The position numbers and the translations under genes were made by a program. Under the pieces are notes generated by a model that saw only the letters and a program-made list of their open reading frames with translations, was not told the DNA's origin and searched no databases. DNA of 64,000 nucleotides from Mesotoga prima MesG1.Ag.4.2 (GTDB taxonomy: Bacteria > Thermotogota > Thermotogae > Petrotogales > Kosmotogaceae), in the NCBI RefSeq assembly GCF_000147715.2, contig NC_017934.1, forward strand, positions 2,232,001-2,296,000, read 5' to 3'. The first letter of the stretch is position 1. The number at the start of each line of letters is the position of its first letter. Shown in pieces: positions 25,124-34,391 of the stretch.

Positions 25124-26509
25124 GTGGATAGGAAACTTGACGAAATGGTGATCGCCCTTAAAGATGAGCTGGTAAGTGCTGTGTCTGATTCAGTTAGGGT
25201 CAAGTCAGTTCAGGACACACCTGTTGATGGCGGCCCCTTTGGTAAAGGTGTTAAGGAATCTCTTGAAAAGACAGTGAAGTTGGCAAAGGATCTCGGTTTT
25301 GAAGCCAGAAACGCTGATGGATACGTTGGGATAGTTGATTACGGATCTGGAGAGACGTTCGGCGTTTTAGGACATCTCGATGTAGTTCCAGAAGGAGAAG
25401 GCTGGGAAGTTCCACCATACAGCGGACTTGTAAAGGACGGGGAAATCTGGGGAAGAGGGACCCAGGATGACAAAGGCCCTATGATAGCAGCCCTTTACGC
25501 TCTGAAGGCTGTAAAAGAGTACGTGAAGAAGCCTTCGAAGAGGATAAGACTGATTTTTGGCACGAACGAAGAATCTGGGTGGGAGTGCATGAAATACTAC
25601 GTCAAACACGAGGAGATCCCGGACATGTCAGTGACTCCAGATGCTGATTTTCCTGTTATATTTGCAGAGAAAGGTATCGTTAATTACGGGATATCAGCAC
25701 CCGCGCACAACGGAGGGGAAGGAATATCAGTAGAGGTTCTTTCTGCCGGTGAGGCTCCGAACATGGTTGCATCTTCGGCCAGGGCAGTACTTCGGGGTGT
25801 GGATGCCGAGAGTTATGAGAAGATTGAAGCCTTTTCGCCCAAAAATGATACAAAATTGAAGTTAACCCGATCGGAGGATAAAGTCGAAATCTTGATTACA
25901 GGTTCTTCCGCTCATGGGTCGACTCCTTACAAAGGGCAAAGTGCTATAGCTGCTATTGTAGATCTTCTGGCCGATCTTAGACTGGGAGACTCTGAAATCA
26001 AAAACTTTCTTACTGCTATAAAGTCCAAGATCGGTTATGAGTTCTATGGTGAATCTCTAGGAATTTCTGGAAAGGATTCTATGTCTGGTGAACTGACTTT
26101 GAATGCAGGTACACTAAGACTTCAAGCAGGTGTATTGAAGCTAGTTATCAATATAAGGTATCCGGTTTTCTTCAACGAATCGATGATTAGATCACAAATA
26201 GAAGAGGCCTTCAAAGGATTTCGCGTCGAGACTTTTCATCACCAGAAGCCGCTTTACATCTCTCCAGACTCTGAACTCGTTAAGATGTGCAGAGAGGTGT
26301 ACAAGGAAGTAACGGGACATGATGAAGAACCAATAGCTATCGGCGGTGGCACTTATGCGCGTGCCGTACCAAACGCAGTGGCTTTCGGAGCGCTTTTTCC
26401 TGGAAATGTTGAGATGGCACACCAGCCAAATGAAAGAGTATCGATCGAAGATCTCCTTCTTGTTTCGAGAATATACGCTCAGCTGTTCCTGAGATTCCTT
26501 CAGTCATAA
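25124..26509 (+). CDS. M20 family dipeptidase (PepV-like)
   Basis: A 461-residue dizinc peptidase expected to cleave dipeptides in the cytoplasm. Zinc ligands and catalytic residues appear as LGHLDVVPEG (His), GRGTQDDKGP (bridging Asp), GTNEESGWE (catalytic Glu and zinc Glu), and TPDADFP (Asp); the C-terminal His lies in EMAHQPNE. The lid/dimerisation domain sits in the middle with GSSAHGSTPYKG. The start is GTG at 25124 behind GGAGGAG. Length matches PepV (about 465). Confidence 0.92.
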   Translation: MDRKLDEMVIALKDELVSAVSDSVRVKSVQDTPVDGGPFGKGVKESLEKTVKLAKDLGFEARNADGYVGIVDYGSGETFGVLGHLDVVPEGEGWEVPPYSGLVKDGEIWGRGTQDDKGPMIAALYALKAVKEYVKKPSKRIRLIFGTNEESGWECMKYYVKHEEIPDMSVTPDADFPVIFAEKGIVNYGISAPAHNGGEGISVEVLSAGEAPNMVASSARAVLRGVDAESYEKIEAFSPKNDTKLKLTRSEDKVEILITGSSAHGSTPYKGQSAIAAIVDLLADLRLGDSEIKNFLTAIKSKIGYEFYGESLGISGKDSMSGELTLNAGTLRLQAGVLKLVINIRYPVFFNESMIRSQIEEAFKGFRVETFHHQKPLYISPDSELVKMCREVYKEVTGHDEEPIAIGGGTYARAVPNAVAFGALFPGNVEMAHQPNERVSIEDLLLVSRIYAQLFLRFLQS

Positions 26510-26537
26510 TCGTTTTAATTTTTTAGATATGACAATC

Positions 26538-26568
26538 AAGGGATCGAAGAATTCTTTTCGGTCCCTTT
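26538..26568 (+). terminator. Terminator between convergent pepV and MATE genes
   Basis: Stem AAGGGA/TCCCTT continued by CGAA/TTCG with a short AT loop; followed on the plus strand by TGTTATTT. It could serve both convergent genes. Confidence 0.6.
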
Positions 26569-26583
26569 GTTATTTGCATGCGT

Positions 26584-27915
26584 TCAATCAACTACGTTTT
26601 TCAACCACTTCCAGGTTAATGTTCTCCTAATCCCCAGGATTGATTTGAAAAGCTCTTCGACCATCATTGCAATATAAACTAGAGTAAGCGGCCATTTAAG
26701 AACGAGACCTGTTATCGCGACAAGGGGAATTCCAACTCCCCATAGTGAGACAATTTCAATTATCATTGCTGCCCTGGAATCACCTCCGCTTCTAAGAACC
26801 CCTACTATATTTACCGCATTGAACATCTTGATCGGCTGTGAAAGACCAATAATAATTAGTACAGTGAGAACAGTGTTCTTAAGTGATTGATCTATATTGT
26901 AGAGATTCACTATAAATCTCGATAGAAGGATGATAATAAAGCCCGTGGCCACTGCGGTGATGACGGTAAGCTGAAGCAATTTTCTCGCATTGTATTTTGC
27001 CTGAGAAAAATTGTTCCTTCCAAGTTCTGCTCCCACCATTACAACTGTCGCCGAGGAAAGTCCACCAAAGATAACAAAACCAAAATTCTCAATTGTACTG
27101 GAAATGTTCCTGGCAGCTATGAATTCTGTGCCCATTCTTGCCATAACCAGAGAATACATTGTAATACCAAGGCTCCACAAGAATTCATTGATGATTACTG
27201 GAGTAGCATATTTCATAAGCCTTCTGAAAAATGGAATTTCGAATTTTAAGGCTGATCTAGAAAGCCTTATTGGAGTTTTCTTGCGGTAAACAATACTGAC
27301 GAATATTACGAATTCCACAAGTCTAGAGAGAAGCGTTGCAAAAGACGCTCCAAAAACGCCTAAAGGTTCAATCGGGCCAAGACCGAAAATTAGAATGTAA
27401 TTTGCCACCGTATTGATCGAAAGAGCGACAAGACTAACATACATTGGAATTCTAGCCTTTTCCACAGTCCTCAAGGCCATTGCAATAATGAAGGAAAAGG
27501 ATGTTAGGAATGTGGAGAAAGCGACAGGCCTTGCATATTCTGCCCCTGTCTTGACCACTTCGACATCTGTCGTGAAGATCATGAGAATTCTCTCAGGCAA
27601 GAAGAAGAGCAGGACAAAGAATAAGGCAGAGGCTCCTATGGTTATATATAGCATGTGTCCAATGGTCTTCTCAATGCTCTTCTCGTCTCTCTTGCCCCAA
27701 AACTGAGCGACAAATATCCCGGCTCCGCTGGACACACCAAATGTAAGTATGTTGAGAATGAATACTACTTGATTGACCAAACCCACTGAAGCTATGGCAG
27801 TTGTACCCAGCTGCCCGATCATCAAATTGTCAACGAGATTAAGGCCGGTAGATATAAGGTTCTGAAGAGTAATTGGTACGGCAATGGAGAGCATACGCTT
27901 CGTGAAATCCTTCAT
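26584..27915 (-). CDS. MATE family efflux transporter
   Basis: A 443-residue protein with twelve hydrophobic segments, a cation-coupled multidrug/organic-cation exporter. The N terminus MLSIAVPITLQNLISTGLNLVDNLMIGQLG is the typical MATE helix 1, with the repeat in the second half at KYATPVIINEFLWSLGITMY. The start ATG follows GGAGGTAG. Single gene, convergent with pepV and divergent from the CGGC protein. Substrate not predictable. Confidence 0.93.
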   Translation of the reverse strand: MKDFTKRMLSIAVPITLQNLISTGLNLVDNLMIGQLGTTAIASVGLVNQVVFILNILTFGVSSGAGIFVAQFWGKRDEKSIEKTIGHMLYITIGASALFFVLLFFLPERILMIFTTDVEVVKTGAEYARPVAFSTFLTSFSFIIAMALRTVEKARIPMYVSLVALSINTVANYILIFGLGPIEPLGVFGASFATLLSRLVEFVIFVSIVYRKKTPIRLSRSALKFEIPFFRRLMKYATPVIINEFLWSLGITMYSLVMARMGTEFIAARNISSTIENFGFVIFGGLSSATVVMVGAELGRNNFSQAKYNARKLLQLTVITAVATGFIIILLSRFIVNLYNIDQSLKNTVLTVLIIIGLSQPIKMFNAVNIVGVLRSGGDSRAAMIIEIVSLWGVGIPLVAITGLVLKWPLTLVYIAMMVEELFKSILGIRRTLTWKWLKNVVD

Positions 27916-28055
27916 AACTACCTCCGATGAAATTAACGCCGTAAAATTATACAGCTATTTCTGAAGATAGGCAATGATGCATGTTGAAGGATTATCGTTG
28001 CTAATACTTGCTATAATGAGAATGATAGATACTCGAGAGTGGAAGGGGTGTTCAT

Positions 28056-28499
28056 GTGAAGAAGATAGGGATAATTATCTGTGGGCGTTATCAGAATTGC
28101 GGTGGTGGTAAGTGTCTCAGGGCCATGAGAGAACATGTCGGGGGTTTTGCATTATATCCGAAAGATGAAGAACTGCAGCTTGTTGGTTATTCCTACTGTG
28201 GAGGATGTCCCGGTGGAAATGTAGAATACGTACCGCAGGAAATGATAAAAAACGGTGCAGAAGTCATACACCTGGCGACGGGAATGGTAGTGGGATATCC
28301 ACCATGTCCGAGACTGAGTCATTTCAAGGAGTTCATCGAAAGCTATTATGAAGTACCGGTTGTAATCGGCACTCATCCAATTCCCATGAAATATCTCATT
28401 GCTCATCAGAAGCTTTCATTCTGGGAAAAAACCGATATGTTTTCTATCGCAGAACACTTGATGAAAGAAGACCCGGCGATAATGAAAGCATATGATTGA
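28056..28499 (+). CDS. CGGC domain protein
   Basis: A 147-residue small cytoplasmic protein of the CGGC family, defined by conserved cysteines suspected to bind metal. Visible are ICGRYQNCGGGKC near the N terminus, SYCGGCPGGN around residue 47 and VGYPPCPR around residue 82, with HP in GTHPIPMKY. The start is GTG at 28056 behind GGAAGGGG; the ATG two bases earlier stops immediately. No function is established for the family. Monocistronic by appearance. Confidence 0.88.
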   Translation: MKKIGIIICGRYQNCGGGKCLRAMREHVGGFALYPKDEELQLVGYSYCGGCPGGNVEYVPQEMIKNGAEVIHLATGMVVGYPPCPRLSHFKEFIESYYEVPVVIGTHPIPMKYLIAHQKLSFWEKTDMFSIAEHLMKEDPAIMKAYD

Positions 28500-28806
28500 G
28501 TGTGAGAGCTGGGTTCTGTAGTATGGGACACCGGTGAGTGGAATGATCAACGAGAAGAGGGCTTCTCAGTACTTGACTTGCGGATCTCTTTGAGCTCGAA
28601 TTCTATTTTTAGAATCTCCAAAAAAGACCTGAGAAGAGAGATGTGTTACGATATCCAAAACAGAGTTTTCGACAGTGGCATGGATAATTCTTTCAAGGTG
28701 TAAACCTCCCCCAATGAGTGTGCAAGGAGGTTTTTGGAAGAAAGGAAGCCGCTTTATCCAAAGGCATACTCAAGAGCTACGGTTACTGGTCGTAAGCGAA
28801 GTCTCT
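28500..28806. other. Intergenic region with small hairpins
   Basis: Contains a short hairpin GAGAAG/CTTCTC (28552-28567), an AT hairpin ATTCTA/TAGAAT (28600-28615), and the stronger terminator at 28702-28735. No coding frame is convincing. Confidence 0.4.
28702..28735 (+). terminator. Intrinsic terminator
   Basis: An 8-bp stem AAACCTCC/GGAGGTTT with a 16-base loop, followed by TTTTT (the stem's last T residues included). It would end transcripts from the CGGC gene about 200 bases after its stop. Confidence 0.65.
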
Positions 28807-29198
28807 ATGGATATGAGTGTGTTTCAAAGAGTGCCACTGCCGGACACTCGATTGTTCATATTAATACCAGCCCCTTTGGTATTGCTAAGGGGAGTCATCG
28901 CAATTGAAAACATTGCAGTAGGTGTACTCTTCACTGGCGGTATCTCATTCAGTCTATTCAGCTTTGGCGGATTAGCGTTTTCCATTTTGCTTTCCCTAGG
29001 AGGAGTATCATCAAGTCTGATATTTACACTTGGTGGTCTTGCTTTCTCTTTGTGTTTTGCGGCTGGAGGTCTCGTTGCTTCCTATGATCTTGCCCTCGGT
29101 GGAATGGCTATCGCCAGAAACTACGCGACTGAGGTTTTTCAATGGCAAATGTTGCCATTGGAGAAGACGCCAGAAGAGCTATAACCATCTGTTGGTAG
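28807..29198 (+). pseudogene. Decayed glycine-repeat membrane protein
   Basis: The frame from ATG 28807 reads five copies of a 10-11-residue hydrophobic repeat starting GG (GGISFSLFSF, GGLAFSILLSL, GGVSSSLIFTL, GGLAFSLCFAA, GGLVASYDLAL, then GGMAIA), as in poorly known membrane proteins with stacked GG-repeats. After ARNYAT the frame ends in a non-repeat tail, but another frame from 29133 continues the pattern as GFSMANVAIGEDARRA up to a TAG at 29196. This implies a frameshift near 29130. No ribosome binding site precedes any candidate start, so the 5' end is also doubtful. A sequencing error or a real intact short protein cannot be excluded. Confidence 0.5.
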
Positions 29199-29501
29199 AC
29201 AGGGACTGGTGATTATCTGCTTAGATTAACGAAGATAGCCGATCAGACAATAGACTTTGTGACATCTAGAAAGGTAGAGATAAGCACTCTCTTTGAATGG
29301 ATAATCAGAACAATCTATTGACATTTCATTCTCCTGGAGAATTTTCAGTCTTCGATTTGATCGTGTGAATAGTCTCTTCAGCTAATTACGCATACTTCTT
29401 GTGACGTGCAAAAGCGTCGCTATGTGTTGCGAGTTTTCGCTTTCTTGGTTCAACGGTCGGGCCGAAGGATCTTTTGAAATGGATGACGTTTCCGAAAGAC
29501 A
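29199..29501. other. Intergenic region upstream of purB
   Basis: About 300 bases without a convincing gene. No purine riboswitch-like or PurR-like structure was recognised; the purB promoter lies at its right end. Confidence 0.4.
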
Positions 29502-29530
29502 TTGATGTTAGCTTTGATGTAAACTATTAT
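29502..29530 (+). promoter_or_regulatory. Promoter of purB-purA-cysS
   Basis: TTGATG, 17 bases, TATTAT, ending 22 bases ahead of the purB ATG, with GGAGGTGG between. Good match and spacing. Confidence 0.65.
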
Positions 29531-29552
29531 TTGTTGGTCATGGAGGTGGGTC

Positions 29553-30854
29553 ATGATAGAAAGATATGCGCTTTCACCCCTGAAAGACCTCTGGGAGCTT
29601 AGAGCCCAATACGAAAGATGGCTTGAAGTGGAGCTGGCTGTAGTTGCGGCGTACGAGAAGACAGGGTTAGTTCCTCAGGGTACGCATGATAAGATTGCAT
29701 CGTCAGCAAGAGTGGATCTAGACTCAATACTGAAGATTGAAAGCGAAGTTGATCATGATGTAATAGCCTTTATCAAATCAGTGACACAAAATATGGGGGA
29801 CGAGGCGAGATACTTCCATCTCGGACTTACTTCTTCCGATGTTGTAGACACAGCGCTTTCACTTGCAATTACGGAGTCGGGAAAGCTCATAATCCATGCT
29901 TTGGAAAAGCTCTCAGAGGCGTTGAAAGAAAGAGCGGTCGCTTATAAAGATGTCGTTTGCATGGGAAGGACACACGGCGTTCATGCAGAGCCGACTTCGT
30001 TTGGTTTAAAGCTTCTATCTTTTTACGTGGAGATAAAGAGGGCAATAGATCGTCTGAAGAAGGCCACGGAGAATTGCGCGGTTGGGAAACTAAGTGGTGC
30101 CGTTGGGAACTACGCCAACATTTCACTCGAGATTGAGAAAATTGCTCTTGCGGAACTTGGCTTGAAACCCACTGTAGTTTCGACTCAGGTAATACCGAGA
30201 GATGTTCACGCAGAATTTTTTACGGGGTTGGCAATAGCCGCCTCATCGATAGAGAGAATGGCAACCGAATTCAGGCATCTTCAGAAGACCGAGGTCCTGG
30301 AGGTTCAGGAGCCTTTCAGAGAGGGTCAAAGAGGTTCTTCCGCAATGCCTCACAAGAAGAATCCCATTATTTGTGAAAGACTTACAGGTATGGCAAGAAT
30401 AGTCAGGAGTTATGTGCTAGCGTCATTAGAGAATATCTCTCTCTGGCATGAAAGAGACATCTCGCATTCCAGTGTAGAGAGGATAATCTTTCCGGACGCC
30501 ACTATGCTTCTCTATTACATGGCAGAAAGGTCAGCCTATTTGGTTAGCAATCTTGTTGTATATCCTGACAGGATGAGGGAGAACTTCAAGGCCTCTAGAA
30601 ATCTTGTCTTCTCACAGAGGGTTATGTTGTCACTTGTTGACAGGGGTATGTCCAGGGAAGACGCCTATCAATTGGTTCAAAGACTCTCTATGAATTGTTG
30701 GAATAATGGGCTGGATTTCAAGGAGGTCGTCTTATCAAACGAAGAAATTGCTCAGTATCTTGATTCAGAAGAAGCAATACGGCTTTTTGAACCTGAGTAT
30801 TATTTGAGAAACGTCGGCCAAATATTCGAAAGAGCTTTTGATGGAGGTAACTAA
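29553..30854 (+). CDS. purB: Adenylosuccinate lyase
   Basis: A 433-residue enzyme of purine synthesis that splits SAICAR and adenylosuccinate, releasing fumarate. The fumarase/aspartase signature GQRGSSAMPHKKNP holds the flexible catalytic loop with the base Ser; MGRTHGVHAEPTSFG carries the catalytic His. N terminus MIERYALSPLKDLWE is standard. ATG behind GGAGGTGG. It abuts purA with no gap, giving AMP-branch coupling. Confidence 0.97.
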   Translation: MIERYALSPLKDLWELRAQYERWLEVELAVVAAYEKTGLVPQGTHDKIASSARVDLDSILKIESEVDHDVIAFIKSVTQNMGDEARYFHLGLTSSDVVDTALSLAITESGKLIIHALEKLSEALKERAVAYKDVVCMGRTHGVHAEPTSFGLKLLSFYVEIKRAIDRLKKATENCAVGKLSGAVGNYANISLEIEKIALAELGLKPTVVSTQVIPRDVHAEFFTGLAIAASSIERMATEFRHLQKTEVLEVQEPFREGQRGSSAMPHKKNPIICERLTGMARIVRSYVLASLENISLWHERDISHSSVERIIFPDATMLLYYMAERSAYLVSNLVVYPDRMRENFKASRNLVFSQRVMLSLVDRGMSREDAYQLVQRLSMNCWNNGLDFKEVVLSNEEIAQYLDSEEAIRLFEPEYYLRNVGQIFERAFDGGN

Positions 30855-32108
30855 GTGAGGAAACTTGCCGTTGTCGGTGCCCAATGGGGCGATGAAGGGA
30901 AAGGGAAAGTGGTCAATTACTTTTCCGAAAATTTCGAGTGGATAGTCAGATTTTCTGGTGGTGCAAACGCCGGTCATACAATTTTCGTTGAGGACAAGAA
31001 ATACGTGAACCATCTTTTGCCTTCGATCAATCCTCGTAGTTGTTCAAAGGGTTTTCTTGGTGCCGGGATGGTGATAGATGTAGAACAACTGATCGATGAA
31101 CTGGAAACACTGGAAGCGGACTTTCCAGGTATTTCAAGTAGATTCTATCTTGATCCTGAAGCCTTTATAGTTCTTCCATGGCACAAAGAAGAGGACTTGT
31201 TCATAGAAGAGATGCGAGAGGTGCCAATAGGGACTACAGGAAAAGGAATAGGTCCTTCCTACACCGACAAGGTCTCCCGGGAAGGGTTGAAGCTCTACGT
31301 TCTCTTCGATGAATCACTGTTGAAAGAAAGACTTGAAGCTCTCTATCACATGAAAAGAATGAAATACAACAGGGATTTCACACTTTCATTTGGCGAAATG
31401 ACGACCTATTTGAATGGGCTCAAGACTAAGCTCGAAAGGCTCAGCGTCAATTTCACCAGCGCAGTAGACATGTTCAGGGTCTTCAGGAGTACTTCCATAC
31501 TCTTTGAGGGAGCTCAAGGTGTCCTTCTCGATCTTGATTTCGGGACATACCCGTTTGTCACTTCTGGAGCATGTATGGCTCACGGTGTATCATCGGTGGG
31601 TTTTTCGACCTTCGAACTTGACAACGTGTATGGGGTTCTGAAAGCCTACACGACTCGAGTAGGTTCAGGCCCCTTCCCGACCGAAGAGTTCTCTGAAGTG
31701 GGGAATCTCGTTCGCGAAAGAGGCAAGGAATACGGTGCAACAACGGGGAGGGCTCGAAGAGTGGGCTGGCTTGACCTTCCGGCACTCAGGTACGCAAGGA
31801 TAAGATCAGGCCTGACAGGTTTCGTCATCACTAAGGGCGATGTGTTAAATGGGTTGGATGAAGTCAAGGTTTGTGTGGCTTATGATGTTGAGGGTGCGGT
31901 TAAGGAAATGCCTTCAACTTCATATGATTTCTTCAAGGCAAGACCGATTTATGAAACTATTAGCGGCTGGCCTTCCACGGATCATATTAACTTTCTGAAG
32001 TACATGACGTTCATTGAAAGAGAAACCGGTGTGGAGATAGACTACATATCGTACGGTCCTAGAACAGAGGAAATGAAGACTAGAAACGACCTTATAATGA
32101 ATATTTAG
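30855..32108 (+). CDS. purA: Adenylosuccinate synthetase
   Basis: A 417-residue GTP-dependent ligase joining IMP and aspartate. The P-loop VVGAQWGDEGKGK is at the N terminus; GTTGKGIGPSYTDK binds IMP, TTGRARRVGWLD is the GTP/aspartate region and TKGDVLNGLDEV the guanine motif. GTG start immediately after the purB stop, with GGAGG inside the end of purB. It supplies the substrate of PurB. Confidence 0.97.
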   Translation: MRKLAVVGAQWGDEGKGKVVNYFSENFEWIVRFSGGANAGHTIFVEDKKYVNHLLPSINPRSCSKGFLGAGMVIDVEQLIDELETLEADFPGISSRFYLDPEAFIVLPWHKEEDLFIEEMREVPIGTTGKGIGPSYTDKVSREGLKLYVLFDESLLKERLEALYHMKRMKYNRDFTLSFGEMTTYLNGLKTKLERLSVNFTSAVDMFRVFRSTSILFEGAQGVLLDLDFGTYPFVTSGACMAHGVSSVGFSTFELDNVYGVLKAYTTRVGSGPFPTEEFSEVGNLVRERGKEYGATTGRARRVGWLDLPALRYARIRSGLTGFVITKGDVLNGLDEVKVCVAYDVEGAVKEMPSTSYDFFKARPIYETISGWPSTDHINFLKYMTFIERETGVEIDYISYGPRTEEMKTRNDLIMNI

Positions 32109-32138
32109 AAGGTAACTGGGAATGAGGTGAGGCAGAGT

Positions 32139-33527
32139 ATGGAAATAAGACTGACGAACACCATGTCAAGAAGGAAAGAGATCTTCAAACCTTTGAAGAT
32201 AGGCGAGGTGGGAATATATACGTGTGGACTGACAGTATATAATTTTGCCCATATTGGCAATCTTAGAGCTTACGTCTTTGCCGATACCCTCAAAAGGATG
32301 TTTCTTTTCAATGGCTATAAAGTAAGACACGTAATGAACATAACTGATGTTGGCCATCTTACGGGAGACGAAGACGAAGGCGAAGACAAGATGGAAGCCG
32401 GTGCGAGACGTGAGGGAAAGACAGTGTGGGAAATCGTTGATTTCTATACGAAGGCTTTCTTCAAAGATCTAGAAAGATTGAGGATCATTCTTCCAACTGT
32501 TACGTGCAGGGCGACCGAGCACGTGCAAGATATGATAGACATGATCCAAAAAATTGAAGCCAACGGCTACACCTACATAGCCGGCGGTAATGTCTACTTC
32601 GATACTTCAAAGGTTCCCGACTATGGAAAACTGGCAAGGCTCCAACTTGATGAAGAGAAAATTCGTTCAAGGGTTGAGAACGACCCCTTCAAGAAAAACC
32701 CCTTTGATTTCGTTTTGTGGTTCACTCGATATAAATATGAAAACCACGCAATGCAGTGGGATTCACCATGGGGTAGGGGCTTTCCCGGATGGCACATTGA
32801 ATGTTCCGCGATGGCTTCAAAGTATCTTGGAGAGAGATTTGACATACACACAGGCGGTATAGATCACATTCCGGTTCATCATACGAATGAAATCGCTCAG
32901 AGCGAGGCGGCTTTCGGACATGAATGGGTGAACTTCTGGTTGCATTCGGAGTTTCTCGTCATTGGGGAAGGGGAAAAAATGTCTAAATCGCTTGGAAACT
33001 TCATTACTCTTCAGACTCTTATTGACAGGGGGTACGAGCCTGCAGATTATCGCTACTATCTTCTCGGCGCCCATTACAAGAAGCAGCTGACCTTTACAAT
33101 GGAAGCTCTTGATGGCGCGAAGAGCGCCATGAAGAAACTCATCACTAGAATTGAGGAGCTAAAGGAATTAAATGAATCAGAAACCAGGCCCAATGATGAT
33201 CTTATGAATGAATTTCATGAGGCTATAAATGATGATCTGAATACACCAAAAGCCCTCGCCGTTCTTTGGAAAGTAGTAGACAGCGAAGATCTTCGACCTG
33301 GTGAAAAGCTTTCCCTAATCGACAGATTTGACGAAGTTCTTGGTCTTGGCCTCTCTGAGGTTGAAAGCAAGACCATTCCAGAAGAAGTTATCGAATTGGC
33401 CAATCAGAGAGATGCTGCTCGAAAGGAACGGAATTGGGAGAAGGCCGATGAGCTTAGACAGTTGATCTCAGAAAAGGGATATGAAGTACTCGATGAGAGA
33501 GATGGGTATAAGATAAGAAGAAGGTAA
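32139..33527 (+). CDS. cysS: Cysteinyl-tRNA synthetase
   Basis: A 462-residue class I synthetase. The HIGH-type motif is CGLTVYNFAHIGN, with the Cys that binds zinc; GWHIECSAMA and HTGGIDHIPVHH complete the zinc/cysteine site; KMSKS appears as GEKMSKSLGN. The C-terminal DALR-like and anticodon region ends RDGYKIRRR. The ATG at 32139 (site GAGG 6 bases upstream) gives MEIRLTNTMSRRKE; a GTG 12 bases upstream is less likely. Follows purA by 30 bases. Confidence 0.97.
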   Translation: MEIRLTNTMSRRKEIFKPLKIGEVGIYTCGLTVYNFAHIGNLRAYVFADTLKRMFLFNGYKVRHVMNITDVGHLTGDEDEGEDKMEAGARREGKTVWEIVDFYTKAFFKDLERLRIILPTVTCRATEHVQDMIDMIQKIEANGYTYIAGGNVYFDTSKVPDYGKLARLQLDEEKIRSRVENDPFKKNPFDFVLWFTRYKYENHAMQWDSPWGRGFPGWHIECSAMASKYLGERFDIHTGGIDHIPVHHTNEIAQSEAAFGHEWVNFWLHSEFLVIGEGEKMSKSLGNFITLQTLIDRGYEPADYRYYLLGAHYKKQLTFTMEALDGAKSAMKKLITRIEELKELNESETRPNDDLMNEFHEAINDDLNTPKALAVLWKVVDSEDLRPGEKLSLIDRFDEVLGLGLSEVESKTIPEEVIELANQRDAARKERNWEKADELRQLISEKGYEVLDERDGYKIRRR

Positions 33528-33855
33528 TCAAAGACTACTTTCTCCCGCTACGAGCGTTGAATTATCTGGATATTTCCTGAAATTGGGATTTCCCGATTTG
33601 TTCTCTATGTAAGAAGGATAACCCCATTACTTGAATCTAAACAGAAGAAATCCTTTCCGAAAATTCGAAGGTCTTTCTTCATTGAGTTTCGTTCTGCAAA
33701 AATATCTAAATTCAAAACCGAAGAGTTCCTTGAAGCCTAAGAAAAAGCGTGCGGAGAAAAAACGCAGAGTGGAAGGCTGTTTAATCAAACAACGAGTGAT
33801 AGTTGCCTTATTTACGGATAATTTATCTCGGCTTAACTCTTTGAGAGCCCTTGGT
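33528..33855. other. Intergenic region upstream of osmC
   Basis: AT-rich spacer. A possible 85-codon frame (33631-33888) is strongly basic, lacks a binding site and resembles no family, so I do not count it. The osmC promoter lies at the right end. Confidence 0.4.
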
Positions 33856-33864
33856 TGTTATAAT
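33856..33864 (+). promoter_or_regulatory. Extended -10 promoter of osmC
   Basis: TGTTATAAT forms an extended -10 (TGnTATAAT) 37 bases before the ATG, with AGGAGG in between. No good -35 is present, as is usual for extended -10 promoters. Confidence 0.55.
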
Positions 33865-33900
33865 TATTGTGAAATAAGTAACAAATAAGGAGGAAATAGA

Positions 33901-34341
33901 ATGCCAGATGCAAGTTTCAGAGTAAAGGCAATTTCAGAAAGTGCAGCCAGAGTATCCGTAAAGGCAAGAAACTTCACTATGATCGTTGACGAGCCACCCA
34001 ATCTTGGTGGAGAAGATAAAGGTGCCAATCCAGTGGAATACGTTCTCGCCGCACTGGCCGGTTGTCTAAATGTAGTAGGGCATCTCGTTGCAGATGAGAT
34101 GGGTTTCAATATAAGAAGATTGGAGATAGACGTCTATGGTCCGTTGAATCCAGCAAGGCTTTATGGGAAGTCCTACGAAGACAGGGCCGGTTATAAGGAA
34201 ATTATTGCCGAAATGAAAGTCGATACGGATGCCGAAGAAGAAACCCTGGAAAAGTGGGTAAAGTCTGTAGAGGATCGATGTCCGGTTTCCGACAATCTTA
34301 GTAATCCAACACCAGTTAAGGTCATTGCTAAGGAACTCTAA
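33901..34341 (+). CDS. OsmC family protein
   Basis: A 146-residue OsmC/Ohr-fold protein, a cysteine-based thiol peroxidase family acting on organic hydroperoxides. Family landmarks are NPVEYVLAALAGCLNVVGH (the first redox Cys) and EDRCPVSDNLSNPTPV (the second Cys), about 50 residues apart, consistent with the YhfA-like branch. ATG behind AGGAGGAAAT. Monocistronic with its own promoter and terminator; likely an oxidative-stress gene in an anaerobe. Confidence 0.92.
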   Translation: MPDASFRVKAISESAARVSVKARNFTMIVDEPPNLGGEDKGANPVEYVLAALAGCLNVVGHLVADEMGFNIRRLEIDVYGPLNPARLYGKSYEDRAGYKEIIAEMKVDTDAEEETLEKWVKSVEDRCPVSDNLSNPTPVKVIAKEL

Positions 34342-34353
34342 GCGACTTAGTTT

Positions 34354-34384
34354 AAAAAAGGGCTCCCTGAAGGGAGCCCTTTTA
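34354..34384. terminator. Bidirectional terminator
   Basis: A 12-bp stem AAAAGGGCTCCC/GGGAGCCCTTTT with a loop TGAA, A-run on one side and T-run on the other. It serves osmC and the convergent subtilase. Confidence 0.93.
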
Positions 34385-34391
34385 ATTAGTC

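Noticed and set aside
33631-33888. An 85-codon open frame upstream of osmC.
   Set aside because: No binding site, biased basic composition, and it overlaps the likely extended -10 promoter of osmC.
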